NCBI GenBank assembly: GCA_002270565.1
Contig: NQMI01000053.1
Coordinates: forward strand, 62,177 to 126,176
Source of the DNA: Stenocarpella maydis
Lineage: Eukaryota > Ascomycota > Sordariomycetes > Diaporthales > Diaporthaceae
Length of the DNA stretch: 64,000 nt
Direction: 5' to 3'
The notes beneath the pieces were generated by a model. The model had not been told where the DNA came from and searched no databases. It worked only from the letters and a program-made list of their open reading frames with translations. Positions 11,840 through 24,103 of the stretch are shown here, piece after piece. Each line of letters begins with the position of its first letter. Position 1 is the stretch's first letter. Made by a program: the position numbers and the translations under genes.

Positions 11840-13745
11840 TTAGAAGTGCTCCTTCCAGAAGCGGAAATCGACCTCCCTGACAGTAGCGGCCTTGCATGCC
11901 TTCTTGATGTCGCGAGCTGCGTAGCTTGTCAGTAAACAGGTTGCGGGTAGATAATCACAGGTCGGGATGATAACTCACCAGCTGCCGAGGGACCACAGAA
12001 GTAGACGCCGACGGTCGTCCTCATGCTGCCCTCGAGACCATTCAGGTATGAGCGGTCCAGGATCCCGTCCCTCATCGATGTAAAAAGCCTGGCGAAGTCG
12101 GGGCGGCCAAAGTTGGTGCGGGCCTTGAGCTCGGTGAGAGGGTCCACGTCGGCACCGACCGAGTTCAGCACGATGTTGTTCATGGTGTCCTGGTCCAGCT
12201 TCTGCGTCAGGTAGGTGTGGATCTTGAGGAACTCGACGCCGGAGCTGCCCGGGATGCGGGCCGCCTCCGTGCTCTGCTGCTCGAGCGATGACAGGAGCGT
12301 CTGGAACCACTCGAACGACGTGGTGTCCTTGCAGATCCACAGGAATTCGACACGGCGCAGCCGCGTCGGCGGGTTCGGGCTGTTGCGCAGGTGCCAGATG
12401 TTCTTGAGGATGGCCGCCCACGGCGTCACGCCGATACCCGTGCCCACCAGCACCGCGATCTCGTTCTCAAACACGTCCTCCGCGGGTGCGCCGTATGGCC
12501 CGTCAATCCGGAGCGCAGGCATCTGCTGCCCATTCTGCAGCGCCACCTCGTACATGCCCATCGGGTCCACTCCCTCGTACAGCTTGGCCTGGGCGCCTCC
12601 GGCGCCGACGGCGTCAGCGAGAGCCCGCGTGAAGTCACCAACCTGACGGACGTGGACCGAGACGTAGGGGTCGTAAGGGCACGAGGTGATGGTGAACGGA
12701 TGCCATTGGTACTTGGAGACGGAGGGCACCTGCAGGAACAACCACTGGCCGGCCTTGTACTTGAACGAGGGCTTCGAGAACTGGATCTCGACGGCGTCTG
12801 GGAGATGGTGTCAGCATGGGATTTTCGCACCACAAAAGACTGTCTTGACTCACCATAGGGGTGGCGGACAACACGGGTGATCTTGGTCGAGCGGCGAGCC
12901 CTGATCTCTCGGTACAGCCGCTCAATCAAGTAGAGTCCACCGGCAAAGGTCTCCCATCTCCAGCCCTGGTAACCGATACAGTGGGTCCAGAACGGGTCAC
13001 CGGCGAATGGCGAGAACGCGTTGGCCGAGTCACGCACGAAACAACCGACTGCGTGCGTGTACAGACCAAGGAAGAAAGGGATAAAAAGGTGGTGCGTGTA
13101 CCAGAAAGTCTCGAATGACTGCTGGCGAATTCTGTGGTGCGCAGTGGTGTACATCATAAGCATGATGAGTAGCATGATGTGGCCAGTGACGCCGCCGGGT
13201 TGTGAATAGTGGATTTGCAGAGCGAGAATCGGTCGGACTTGCGTCACCTCGACATTGAAGAAGCTGGAGACGTGATGAGTGCATGCCTGGAGGTAGCGGT
13301 GTCAGGGTAGAGACTTACTTGACATAATGAGCAGTGACGTGGGCAACGGTGAAGAACAGCATCGCATATGCAACCTGACGATGGAACCAGAGGTTCTCAT
13401 CCAGAGGCAAGAACCTGAGCTTTGGCCGGAGCCATCTCACCAGTGTCCGACATACGGGGAGCAGGATGAACAACCCGTCGAAACTCAATACCAAACCGGC
13501 ACCACGCGAAATCCAGACGGAGAACTGAAGCCCGTTGAGAGCCGCGAGCCTAGGGTCGGACGCTTGTTTGTACCTGCCTCTCCGTCAGCATCCAGAGCAC
13601 ACCGGCGAGAGTGAGGAGGGGGGGGGGCGGTATGAGAGCCGTACCATCCGAATCCGAACAGGAAAAAGTGAATGGCCCAGAAAATGATGTAGAAGGACAG
13701 TTTTGGAACAGTAAACTGCTTCTTGACCAACGTGGCGTAGCCCAT
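11840..13745 (-). CDS. noxA: NADPH oxidase A (NoxA/Nox1 type)
   Basis: A membrane flavocytochrome that moves electrons from cytosolic NADPH through FAD and two haems to oxygen, giving superoxide used in hyphal and fruiting-body signalling. Five exons: 13645-13745, 13319-13573, 12854-13263, 11979-12797, 11840-11916. All four introns are GT-AG and phases agree, giving 553 aa, the usual NoxA size. Seen: start MGYATLVKKQF; WISRGAGLVLSFDGL; haem-helix histidines in DENLWFHRQ, VAHVTAHYVNFF, TTAHHRIRQ and YTHHLFIPFF; FAD motif HPFTITS near residue 287; GPYGAP near 345; nucleotide motif GTGIGVTP near 372; C-terminal FCGPSAA near 521 and the family ending RFWKEHF. No N-terminal calcium-binding extension is present, which argues against the NoxC class. 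The gene diverges from myoA across 4.4 kb. The first intron contains a long G/C run at about 13619-13627. Confidence 0.96.
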
Positions 13746-16700
13746 CTTGAAAGCCGTCGAGGTTCCTCCCTCGTCTTTCCCCTTCTGAGCGAATTACTTA
13801 GTCGACCGGCGACGTATGGGCGGCTCGTTGTCACTGCGGCTGGTGATGACCTCGAAAACGGTTGCGCGTCGTGGCGAGAATCTTCCCAAGCGAGTCGACC
13901 CTGAATCCACCTTTCCCTTATTACAATATTCTATACCGGACAAGAGACCCGAACAGATAAGTCGGCTCGGTGATGTTGAAGAATTAAAGAGCGATCTGAG
14001 CCAGCAGCGACTGAAATGAAAGAATGCCAAGGGAAAAAATGGCGCTTGGTAAATGGACAATACTTGAGCCTGGTGCCGTCGGGGGGGGGGAGGAGAGAGG
14101 TTAAAGGCTGCCGAGACTTTGATAGTGGGCGGAGGGGGGTAGTCATAAAGGCCCAAGTACGAAACACCACGTCCAGAGTGGACCGGGTGACCAATGAGAG
14201 CAGTCTAGTCCCAATCCAGAGAGAGCACAGAAACGGGCCTATCCCTCCAGATCAGACTCTGGTAGTCTCAATGACCCTGAAATCCGGGGTTCGGATGTCA
14301 GTTCGTCCATGAAACGTCTAATCCACCTGAGGATTCCAGCCCGCTTTTGGTCCCATAGATCGAGTCAAGAGTACCAAAGCTGCCCGCCACTGCCGTCTTG
14401 ACGAGGGTTTTGGGACGAGGTCAGGGCAGAGACCAGGGCCAAGCCGTAGTCTAGGAGGTGTCCCTGCTGAGGAGGTAGATCAGACGTTGGAAAGGGTTTC
14501 GCTTAGGGAAGAGCCCGTGTCAGATGGGACCAAAGACTGGTGCTGTCAGATTGGCAGAGCAATGCGACACACTATTAGTGGAGGAGTTGAGACGAGCCGT
14601 GTTAGAGATGGAGAGAACCGGGGTGGCAGCGAGGCTGATCTGGTGTTTCGGCCCGGACCAGGATATCGAGTAGCGGCAGTGGTGCCGTTGAGAGGGCGTC
14701 CAGTCGGGGCTAATCTGTCAGCCGGCGACTACAGTTTCTTTGATCACGGTGTCGTAGAGTTCGCTGTCAGAAGATGCATCGAGAGAAGTCCACGTCCAGA
14801 CCTGCGAGGAGAAAGCGAGATGTTTTCGACCTTGACAGCCGGATGGAGGAGGACTGGGGCCCGGGCACCAGGCCACCTAAGAATAGCCATTCGTGCGACC
14901 TGCGGTGACAGCAGAGGGTGTGACGACCACGAAGCCCGGCGCTTAGGATGGAGAAGTAAGAGCCAAGATTGAGAGCTGCAGGGCCGATGGGATTCGCCAG
15001 AGGAACTCTTGGGACGACTTGACGGCGAACGCTAAACCCAACCCAGGCGGCCCTTGACCGAGCCTCAACCCAATCAGCATGACGAGCTCCTTCTGATGAC
15101 AGGGGGGCCATGCCACGCCGTGCCGTGATGCGGGCTTGTGCCCACCGACCAGGGGAGCACATCTTGCACGACGGGGCGGTACCCTCTGTAGTGTACCTGG
15201 ATTAATTAGGTCGGGCTGTCCGGCTCCAACCGCCAGAAACCTTGGTCAAACCTCTCCTCCCCCCCGAGCATTCTTCGACAACCCGCTGTTAGCTGGTAGA
15301 TGTCCATAATTCCTGTCGTCATCGGAAGCCGGTGCGCAGAAGTCGTCGCAAGATATCAGCCCCCAGATCTCACGACTGTCGTGTAAGTGGATCAGTCAAT
15401 TGGTTCCTGCGCGGCCACAAGCAGGCATGGGCACTGATGATGGGCAGCGATCCTCGAATGTGTCTGAAATCCGTGGTGTGTGAGGCCAGCAATCAAGCAA
15501 ATCATCCGCGCTCTAAGCCGGCTTGGCTTTGAGTTTGGCCCTCCTCGAGTGGCATCATCAGTGTGGCCATATTGCACACAGATCATTCGATTATCATATA
15601 AGCCTTGATCATATCCCTCGGATGCAACAAGAGCAACCCTCTGCGCCCCTCCACCCGCATAAGTCGAGTCGGTCGAGTCGACGCAGGGGTGGACTCGGGA
15701 AGGGTGTGTCCAGTGCGGCTGTAGCGTCCCGGCTCACCGGCCAGAATTTAAGCGTATATGGAGGTACCTGCGCAGTCCCATGTCATGCGAGTTTCAAACG
15801 GCTGGAGACCAAACCCCTGACTGAGTTAGCCGGCGGGCTGGATGCGTGAGCCTGGTAAAGCGTCAGATCCATTCAGGAACTTTACGAGGTTCGATGACGA
15901 AGTACCGTCCTGCCATTCGTCTGTGGATAGGCGCGTGGCTTGGTGGTTAGGACTGCTGCCAACCCGCCTATTCGAGGGGTATAGGAGGAGCGGGTACAAT
16001 CGACATCAGACAGGGAAAGGCTACAACACCCCCTGCTTGAAATTGCGACAGATTCACCGAGGCAGCAACGCCATCCTAGATGTTCCTGCGAGCCGGGGAC
16101 CAAGATCATCAAGCCCAAGCCCAAGCCCAAGGCTGAGGTGAGAGGCCGTTGGCTGTTGTTCGGAGGGGGGTTTGCATCTGTGTGGCTCGTGAACGAAGAG
16201 GGGCCTTTAGAGTTGGTTTCGTGCAGCAGCGTGCAGCAGCGTTACATCAGCCTTGCCCTAAGCTCCGGTCTTTGAGTATTTATACTAGAACAGCTCCCGG
16301 GTTAAACCCACATTTTTTCATAATCTAAGGACGATATATTGTGTTTGCACTTGAGACTTGACCCGGAACTGTCAGATATGTGGGTCCTGGGATGCTAGTT
16401 GACGACGAAGCACACTGCAATGGTGATGTTGTTGTTGCAACCCAACTGCGAAGAAACCGTCCGAATATAATTCTTCTGATGCCTTCACCAAGAAGGTCAT
16501 AGCCTTCTCGCACAAGGTGTTTGAGCTCGGTCATGCGCGTGGAACTTGGGCTGGTAGCCGTCCCCTCTTGCATGAGTGCAACGAGCCGCCTGCCATGGAG
16601 GTTGATGCCCTATCTGTTGTTCGAGATTCCCGCCAAGTGATACGCAGTAGTCTCCAGCTTGTCAAATTTGTTCGACACTGATATTACTCCTTTTTCGTCA

Positions 16701-16779
16701 TGAGTTGGTGCGGACCGGAATATCATGGCTATCATCCCAGGAGGGCAATCCTGTACGTTTGGAACACTGACTGGAGACA

Positions 16780-16803
16780 TGAAGCTTAATTATTTAAGCT
16801 TCA
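16780..16803. repeat. Perfect inverted repeat, 10-bp arms, 4-bp loop
   Basis: TGAAGCTTAA and its exact complement TTAAGCTTCA are separated by TTAT, so a small hairpin or a dimeric protein site is possible. It lies 1.4 kb upstream of the myoA start and 3 kb upstream of noxA. Confidence 0.85.
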
Positions 16804-17931
16804 CATGATGGCCGGGGATCTAGCGGGTGACGTCGGACGGGACCCGTCTCCAACAGTATGCGTCCGTCTCTCGGTACTACCTGGTGGGCCACGAGGGCAT
16901 CGCCCGCACAAGTAGTGAGTACTCACTGGCTCCAAGAGCCACTATTTGCGGCGAGCCTTTCCGAGTGACAGATGCTAATCTCGAGCCTCGCTTGGGACAT
17001 GAACTGGAGCGTGTGCTGGGTGGCCCTTCACATTGGCTTGGCACAGGTAACTCGGCGTGGTCGCGGTCACCATGCATCTATGGCCCGCAGATGAAGCCGA
17101 CTTCCTCGGGCATTGGCGACATAGTCTACTGTGTCCAGTAGGAAGGCGTGAAGTATTCCGCAAGTGACGAGGGCGTCAGGTATTGTGAGGTGATGATCAC
17201 AGCACTCGGCCTGGCCATCCAGGTTGTTTGGCAGTGGGAATGCACCTCGGCGAATAGTGGCAAAGGGCATGATCAAAGACGGTAGCGTCGAGCCTCTCTG
17301 CATGAGGCATTATTCATGGTCAGGCTTGCTGGCTGGTGAGGTGGCCGGCAGCGATGAGGCAAATTCCTTGCGCGGCCGAATGAGGCGCAGTGACCTGGGG
17401 CTTGGGTTGATGACTGTGTTTGTATTATGGCCTGCCACTCTGTGCTGGACTTGGACTTGGGCTGGGTCTTGGTCTTGGTCTTGGGAAGGCAGGCATTTAC
17501 GTCGGCGGGACCCGCACACTAATATCGCGTTCATATTGTCGTGCTCGTACGTACACACACACTGGCTTGTCTGGGCAAGGAAGCCTGGGAAGGCAGCTGA
17601 GCTGTGTTATTACGGTAGAGCCTGGAAGTGGAGGTGGATGGAGAGTGGAGGGGTCGACCCTTTTTCAGCAGGGTACACAGTTGGCTTCCTGGCTTCCGGC
17701 TTCGTCACCGCGTCCCGTCGGGCTGTCCTGCCAAGCAACCTTGTTTCCTGGCCGCCTACGTAGTGCTGCTGCACCGGCAATCCTCCTTACCGTTGGCACA
17801 GGCTACCGTCCTGCAGTGGCTGTTAGTCACCGTATTGCGAAACTCGAAACATATCCTCCCGTCCGCCACCCCCCCGTCACCACGCGGCAATCCCCCACTA
17901 CGAAATCCCTCGCGACGCCGATCAGCCACCG

Positions 17932-17933
17932 TC

Positions 17934-17965
<32 letters not shown>

Positions 17966-17969
17966 CGAG
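17932..17969. repeat. ACG trinucleotide microsatellite
   Basis: An almost uninterrupted ACG run about 220 bp upstream of the myoA start codon, within a C-rich stretch that probably belongs to its promoter or 5' leader. Confidence 0.9.
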
Positions 17970-18192
17970 TCAACGACGAAGAGGAAGCTCCTTCCTTCCC
18001 TCCGAACTGCGCGCATTCCCTGGCCCTTGTCGACCTGGCACCCTCGCAGGCGCACATCACAATAGACCCATCACTGCGCGGGCTCTACTGCCCCTATGTT
18101 CACCCCTGAGTTGTCCTTCACACAGAACAGCATACCAACACTCTGTCCACCGCCACATCGCCACGGTCCCTTCCACATCCTAGCCGCCCACC

Positions 18193-21100
18193 ATGGTAAG
18201 AGTCGCCAGTGTGCACCTTCGCTGCCGCCCGTACTGCGTTCCTCGTCTTGCTTATACTCATCTCATAGGGTATCACCAACCGCCGAAAGGATAAAGGGGC
18301 CAAGCAGGGCGGAGCTGTCGCAGCCGGCGGCGGCCATGCCGGCGCAGGAGAAGCGAAGCCCAAGAAGGCCACCTTCGAGACAACCAAGAAGAAGGAGATC
18401 GGTGTCTCGGACCTAACCCTCCTCAGCAAGGTCTCCAATGAGGCCATCAACGACAACTTGAAGAAGAGATTCGAGGGCGCCGAGATCTACACATATATCG
18501 GCCATGTGCTGGTTTCCGTCAACCCCTTCCGTGACCTCGGCATCTACACCGACCAGGTCCTCGAAAGCTACAAGGGCAAGAACCGTCTCGAGGTGCCCCC
18601 ACACGTCTTCGCCATCGCCGAGTCCGCATACTACAACCTCAAGGCCTACCGTGATAACCAATGCGTCATCATCTCGGGAGAGTCCGGTGCCGGCAAGACA
18701 GAGGCTGCCAAGCGCATCATGCAGTACATCGCGAACGTGTCGGGGGGCGAGTCGGGCGACGTGAAGCAGATCAAGGACATGGTGCTGGCAACCAACCCTC
18801 TGCTCGAGTCCTTTGGAAACGCCAAAACACTAAGGAATAACAACTCCTCACGTTTCGGCAAGTACCTGCAGATGCATTTCAACGCCCAGGGCGAGCCCGT
18901 CGGTGCCGACATCACCAACTACCTGCTCGAGAAGTCCAGGGTCGTCGGCCAGATCCAAAACGAGCGCAACTTCCACATCTTCTACCAGTTCGCCAAGGGC
19001 GCATCCCAGCAGCAGAGAGAGATCTTCGGCATACAAAAGCCCGAGACTTATCTATACACAAGCAGATCCAAATGTCTGGACGTTGACGGGATCGACGACC
19101 TTGCCGAGTTCCAAGACACGCTCAATGCCATGAACTTGATCGGTCTGTCCCAGACGGAGCAGGACAACATCTTCAGGATGCTGTCCGCAATCTTGTGGAC
19201 TGGCAACCTGGTCTTCAAGGAAGACGATGATGGTTACGCTGCCGTCTCTGACTCGTCCGTCGTCGATTTCTTGGCCTACCTGCTTGAGGTCGACCCCCAG
19301 TCACTCATCAAGGCCATCACCATTCGCGTCTTGACGCCCAGGAACGGCGAGGTCATCGAGTCCCCAGCCAACATTGCGCAAGCGACGGCCACCCGCGACG
19401 CTCTGGCCAAGGCGATATACTACAACCTGTTCGACTGGATTGTGGAGAGGATCAACGTGTCGTTGAAGGCCAGACAGCCGACAACCAACACGATCGGTAT
19501 CCTGGACATCTACGGTTTTGAGATTTTCGAGAAGAATAGCTTTGAACAGCTCTGCATCAACTACGTCAACGAGAAGCTACAGCAGATCTTCATCCAGCTG
19601 ACGCTCAAGGCAGAGCAAGAGGAATATGCTCGGGAGCAGATCAAGTGGACGCCCATCTCTTACTTCGACAACAAGGTTGTGTGTGACTTGATCGAGCAGA
19701 CCCGTCCCGTCGGTATCTTCTCCGCCATGAAGGATGCCACCAAGACCGCGCACGCCGACCCGGCTGCGTGTGACCGGACCTTCATGCAGAGCATCAACGG
19801 CATGTCCAATGCCCACCTGACGCCACGCCAGGGCAGCTTCATCATTAGGCATTACGCTGGTGACGTGAGCTACACGGTCGATGGCATCACGGACAAGTGC
19901 AAGGATCAGTTGCTCAAGGGAGTTCAGAACCTCTTCCAGATCAGCCAGAACAAGTTCATCCACACGCTCTTCCCCCACCAAGTCGACACTGATAACAGGA
20001 AGCAACCGCCATCTGCCGGCGACAGGATTAGGACATCGGCAAACGCCCTTGTCGAAACTCTCATGAAGTGTCAGCCATCCTACATACGAACGATTAAGCC
20101 AAACGAGAACAAATCTCCAACCGAATACAATGTTCCAAACGTACTCCACCAGATCAAGTACCTAGGTCTCCAAGAGAACGTGAGAATCCGTCGGGCTGGT
20201 TTCGCATATCGTCAGTCCTTCGAGAAGTTTGTGGACCGGTTCTTCCTGCTGTCCCCCGCAACCTCATATGCGGGAGAGTACACGTGGACTGGCTCGTATG
20301 ATGCGGCTGTGAAACAGATCCTGAAGGACACGAGTATCCCGCAAGAAGAGTGGCAACTTGGTGTGACAAAGGCTTTCGTCAAGTCTCCAGAAACCCTCTT
20401 TGCTCTGGAACACATGAGAGATCGGTACTGGCACAACATGGCAACGCGAATCCAGCGAATGTGGCGAGCGTACCTCGCATACAGGGCCGAATCGGCCACA
20501 CGTATCCAGCGATTCTGGCGCAAGAAGCGCACGGGTGCCGAATATCTCCAGCTGAGGGATGACGGCCACCGCGTCCTTCAGGGCCGCAAGGAAAGGCGGC
20601 GCATGAGTCTGCTGGGATCTCGACGGTTCCTCGGTGATTATCTGGGTATCAACGCAACCACTGGGCCTGGAAGTCAGGTGCGCAATGCCATCGGGCTGGG
20701 GAGCAACGAGAAGGCTGTCTTCTCGTGTCGCGGTGAACTTTTGGAGGCCAAGTTCGGCCGTTCCAGCAAGCCCAGCCCCAGGATCATCATTGTGACGAAC
20801 AGCAAGTTTTACACCGTGTCTCAGATGCTCGCCAACAATCAGGTTCAGATCGTTGTCGAACGTGCGATTCCTCTGGGGACTATCAAATTCGTCGGCGCTT
20901 CGACCGCCCGCGACGACTGGTTCTCGCTCGGAGTTGGCTCACCACAGGAGGCTGACCCGCTCATGAACTGCGTCTTCAAGACTGAAATGTTCACTCAGAT
21001 GCAACGGGTAATGCCGGCTGGCTTCAACTTGAAAGTTGGGGAGACGATCGAGTACGCCAAGAAGCCAGGCAAGGTGCAGCAGGTCAAGGTCCTCAAGGAC

Positions 21101-21990
21101 TCTTCCTCGCCGGTGGACTTTTACAAGAGTGGTGCGGTGCATACTCAGCCTGGCGAGCCACCAAACTCTGGGTCAAGGCCCATGCCAAAGGCCAAGCCCG
21201 TACCGCCGAGACCCATCACAAAAGGCAAGCTAATCAAGCCTGGCGGGCCCAACGGCCGGCCGTCAAGAGCTACAGGAAACCGGACGCCCCAACCCCGACC
21301 CGGGGCTGGGGCGGCGGCAGCAGCACCACGTTCCGTTCCCAACCCTACACCAAGGCCCGTTCCGAAGCCCATACCTGCTCCTGTCACCATTCCTTCACAT
21401 ACCCGAAACCAGTCGGGTGCTTCCGCAACTCGTGTACCGCCTCCTCCACCTCCACCAGCCGCACCGCCGGCCAAGGCGAAGATCATGGCCAAGGTCTTGT
21501 ACGACTTTGCCGGACAGAAGGAGAATGAGCTGACCATCAAGGCGGGCGACTTGATTGAGGTTGTCCAGAAAGAGACCAATGGTATGCGTTTGGCCAACCT
21601 TCTCGTGGCTCAGTCCTTGATTTGCGCGCATAACATAACTGACTCTCAATAGGATGGTGGCTAGCAAAGAACGCAGACGGCCAGGCGTGGGTGCCGGCAG
21701 CCTACGTAGAAGAACAAGCCCCAGCACCCGCACCGAGGGCCCCGCCACCGCCCCCAGTGGCCAACGGCAAGGCCAAACCAGCTGCGCCCCAGCCCCCGGC
21801 GAAGCGACCCGCGGCGGGGCGCAAGCCGGTGGCGGCGCCGCAGCCGCGCGACTCGGGCATGAGCCTCAACGGCGGCTCGGATAGCAGCCGGAGCAACACG
21901 CCCACGCCGAGCCTGGCGGGCAGCTTGGCGGATGCGCTGCTGGCGAGGAAGCAAGCGATGGCGAAGAAGGACGACGACGACGACTGGTGA
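18193..21990 (+). CDS. myoA: Class I myosin (Myo1/MyoA)
   Basis: Actin motor at cortical patches, working in endocytosis and polarised growth. Exons 18193-18195 (ATG only), 18269-21581 and 21653-21990 give 1217 aa, the usual fungal length. Joining the ATG to GGT ATC ACC yields [13 protein letters not shown], the typical fungal Myo1 start. In order: motor domain with P-loop GESGAGKT at 138-145, switch [10 protein letters not shown] at about 191-199 and switch [10 protein letters not shown] at about 413-420; two IQ motifs ([27 protein letters not shown]) at about 725-757; a basic TH1 tail to about 950; a Pro/Ala-rich TH2 region with polyproline; an SH3 domain from AKVLYDF near 1072 to WVPAAYVEE, split by the last intron; and an acidic C-terminus KKDDDDDW of the Arp2/3-activating type. 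It is convergent with the palmitoyltransferase gene. Confidence 0.97.
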
Positions 21991-22507
21991 GCGCGCTGCC
22001 ACCCGGACGCCGGATATTGAGCGATGGATTTGGGTTCGTTTCGGTGCATAGCCCTGGTATTGCTCTCGTCTCACACGGCGAGCATAGAATGGCGATGATT
22101 GCAGTGGGGACGAGACCGTCTAGCCCCATGCACTTGTTTGTTCGATAGACGGGCGGGCCGGGCTATAATGTGGCCCTCCCTGCCCGGTGATTTGAAGTAC
22201 CAAGAGGATGCAAGTAGTGATTGACATAGTATATATTCCACGAAGATATAATCAAGGGTCTTTCTGGCCCAGTGATGTGCTCGGCATTAGACGAGCGACC
22301 GTGAAAGTCGTAGAGGTTCCGTGACCCACGACCCCCTGCCCGCGTGCCAGTGGTTAAGTGCGTGCGGGTTCACAGACTCTACGAGTAAATCATATCAACA
22401 GCATCACCTCCGATTACTGGACTGGCGGCCCCCCAGCGCAACAGAAATGGGTGAATAACTGGTTTACTATCCTTAGATTCAGCCACGCAGCTGAAATGAG
22501 CAGGCTC
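21991..22507. other. Convergent 3' region between myoA and pfa4-like gene
   Basis: About 0.5 kb where two genes meet tail to tail. It must hold both 3' UTRs and polyadenylation signals. No gene or strong repeat is seen. Confidence 0.7.
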
Positions 22508-24103
22508 TTATCTATCCTTGCCGTATGCCTTTCTCCTGCGGAGCAGCTCGCCAAGAGGCACATCCTCGTCATCCTCGACGTCCTCGTCCACGCCGAAGTC
22601 GCGCAAGCGGTCGCCTTCTGAGTTGGTCCAGCCCGGCTCGCCGTCGAACCCCCGCTCGTAGTAGCCCTGGCCGGGTATCACTGGGACCGCCTTGTCCCGG
22701 TTGGTGGCGGCGGCTTCATCGCCGTCCTCATCCTCCTCATCCTCATCGTAGTACCCACCACTGCCGCCGCTGTCGTCCCCCCCGTCGCCGACATAGTCGT
22801 AGCCGAGGTCCTCGATCTCCTCGTCCTCGCCCAGCTCGGCAATGACCCCGGACGTGCCCCGCCGCCGCCGCAGGTCCATCTCCTGCCGCGCCCGGAATGC
22901 GGCCACCTCCTCCTCCGGGCTCGCCCACCTCGTGTCGACGCGCGCCGCCTCCTTGTGCCGCCTCCGCGCCACCTCGGACCCGGGCCAGCCCTCGGCCGCG
23001 CGCCGCAGCTTCTCCGGGTCCGGTGGCGGCCACATGCCCTCGCGGTCGTTGAACCCGTTCTCCTCCCACTCCCACCCCGTGCCCTTGCCCACCTCCCGCG
23101 AGACCCTGGGCCCCCCGCCGATCAGGGGGTCGAGCCACGTCAGGACGTTGCGCGTGCCCATGGCCTGGGCCATGTTGGCGAAGAAGCCGATGTCGTAGGG
23201 GAACTCGACCCGCTCGATCTTGACCCTGCCCCCGCCGCCGCTGACCCACCACCCGGCCCTCCGCGCCCGCAGCAGCACCGCGTCGTGCCTCTCCTGCTCC
23301 CACCCCTCGATCATGGTGACGTTGAGCGCCCAGCCCCTCAGCGTGGTGGCCAGCAATATCACCAGCGCGAACGACGTCAGCCCGGCCGTGATGGCCAGCA
23401 GCACCAGGTGGACGAGCGCCGGGACGCTGGGCCCCAGGTATGACGGGAGCGCCGAGTTGTCCCAGAAGATGAGGCGCAGGCGCGGGTAGAGCAGCCACCA
23501 GATGAGGTAGGCCAGCGCGGCGTTGGCGTAGACCAGGAAGCGCAGGAAGTAGGGGAAGGTCTGCAGGGACACACAGTTGTTGGTCCAGGGGCAGTGGTGG
23601 TCCATCTTGGGGATGCACGTCTTGCAGATGCGGCAGTGGTGCGCGCGCAGGGGTTTTGGGGCGTCGCATTTCTTGCACCAGCGCGTTGTTGCTGTTGTTG
23701 CTGTTGCCACCGCCGCCGTCTTTGGCTTGGTATGTGGGTCGGGTTTGGGCTGGGCCGTGGGCTTGTCGGCTGTGTTGTTGGACGGCGTCTCGGCCTCCTT
23801 GTTCGTGGCCGGTTGTAGCTCATCGGGCTTCCTGGGTGTTTCTTCTGCTGCTGGTGGTGGCAGTAGGAAGTCGTATCGCCCTGGAGGCACGGTGCACGCC
23901 TTGTAGTACGCCAACCACAGACAGAAGAGGAGGAGGTTGAATATGGCTGTCTCGCGCTGCGTGAGCGGGCCAGGTTCGAGGTTCTCTGCCGCGTTGAAGA
24001 GCCATTGTGAAGTGTAGCCCAGGAAGAAGATCAGGAGGCAGACGGCGGGGACGAAGAGGGACTGGTAGTCGGTGGAAGCCGGGCCCGTGAGTAGGCCGGC
24101 CAT
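22508..24103 (-). CDS. pfa4: DHHC palmitoyltransferase, Pfa4-like
   Basis: Integral membrane S-acyltransferase that transfers palmitate to cysteines of client proteins; yeast Pfa4 acts in the ER on chitin synthase Chs3. Single exon, 531 aa. Seen: hydrophobic segments at about 15-33 and 52-69; a Cys-rich domain at about 140-185 beginning [19 protein letters not shown] and carrying [13 protein letters not shown], with catalytic Cys at 171; further membrane segments at about 188-208 and 225-250; and a long polar C-terminal tail with an Asp/Glu-rich stretch near 440-475. The early pair of helices, short loop and [12 protein letters not shown] form suggest the Pfa4 group rather than Akr1 (no ankyrin repeats). 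The tail is longer than in yeast Pfa4, as I recall for filamentous fungi. The Pfa4 name is a family inference. Confidence 0.9.
   Translation of the reverse strand: MAGLLTGPASTDYQSLFVPAVCLLIFFLGYTSQWLFNAAENLEPGPLTQRETAIFNLLLFCLWLAYYKACTVPPGRYDFLLPPPAAEETPRKPDELQPATNKEAETPSNNTADKPTAQPKPDPHTKPKTAAVATATTATTRWCKKCDAPKPLRAHHCRICKTCIPKMDHHCPWTNNCVSLQTFPYFLRFLVYANAALAYLIWWLLYPRLRLIFWDNSALPSYLGPSVPALVHLVLLAITAGLTSFALVILLATTLRGWALNVTMIEGWEQERHDAVLLRARRAGWWVSGGGGRVKIERVEFPYDIGFFANMAQAMGTRNVLTWLDPLIGGGPRVSREVGKGTGWEWEENGFNDREGMWPPPDPEKLRRAAEGWPGSEVARRRHKEAARVDTRWASPEEEVAAFRARQEMDLRRRRGTSGVIAELGEDEEIEDLGYDYVGDGGDDSGGSGGYYDEDEEDEDGDEAAATNRDKAVPVIPGQGYYERGFDGEPGWTNSEGDRLRDFGVDEDVEDDEDVPLGELLRRRKAYGKDR

Larger units (their letters stand above)
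13746..18192. promoter_or_regulatory. 4.4-kb divergent intergenic region, noxA/myoA
   Basis: It separates the start codons of two genes transcribed away from each other and should hold both promoters. Open frames inside it (for example 14487-14972 plus and 17224-17763 plus) have no family features. Visible structure: a 24-bp inverted repeat at 16780-16803, an AAGCCC-type repeat at 16109-16134, a GGACTT/GGTCTT repeat at 17449-17487, and an ACG trinucleotide tract at 17932-17969 just upstream of myoA. Confidence 0.6.

Noticed and set aside
14487..14972. 161-codon plus-strand frame in the noxA-myoA intergenic region
   Set aside because: No domain, no conserved-looking block, no intron that extends it; probably promoter DNA.
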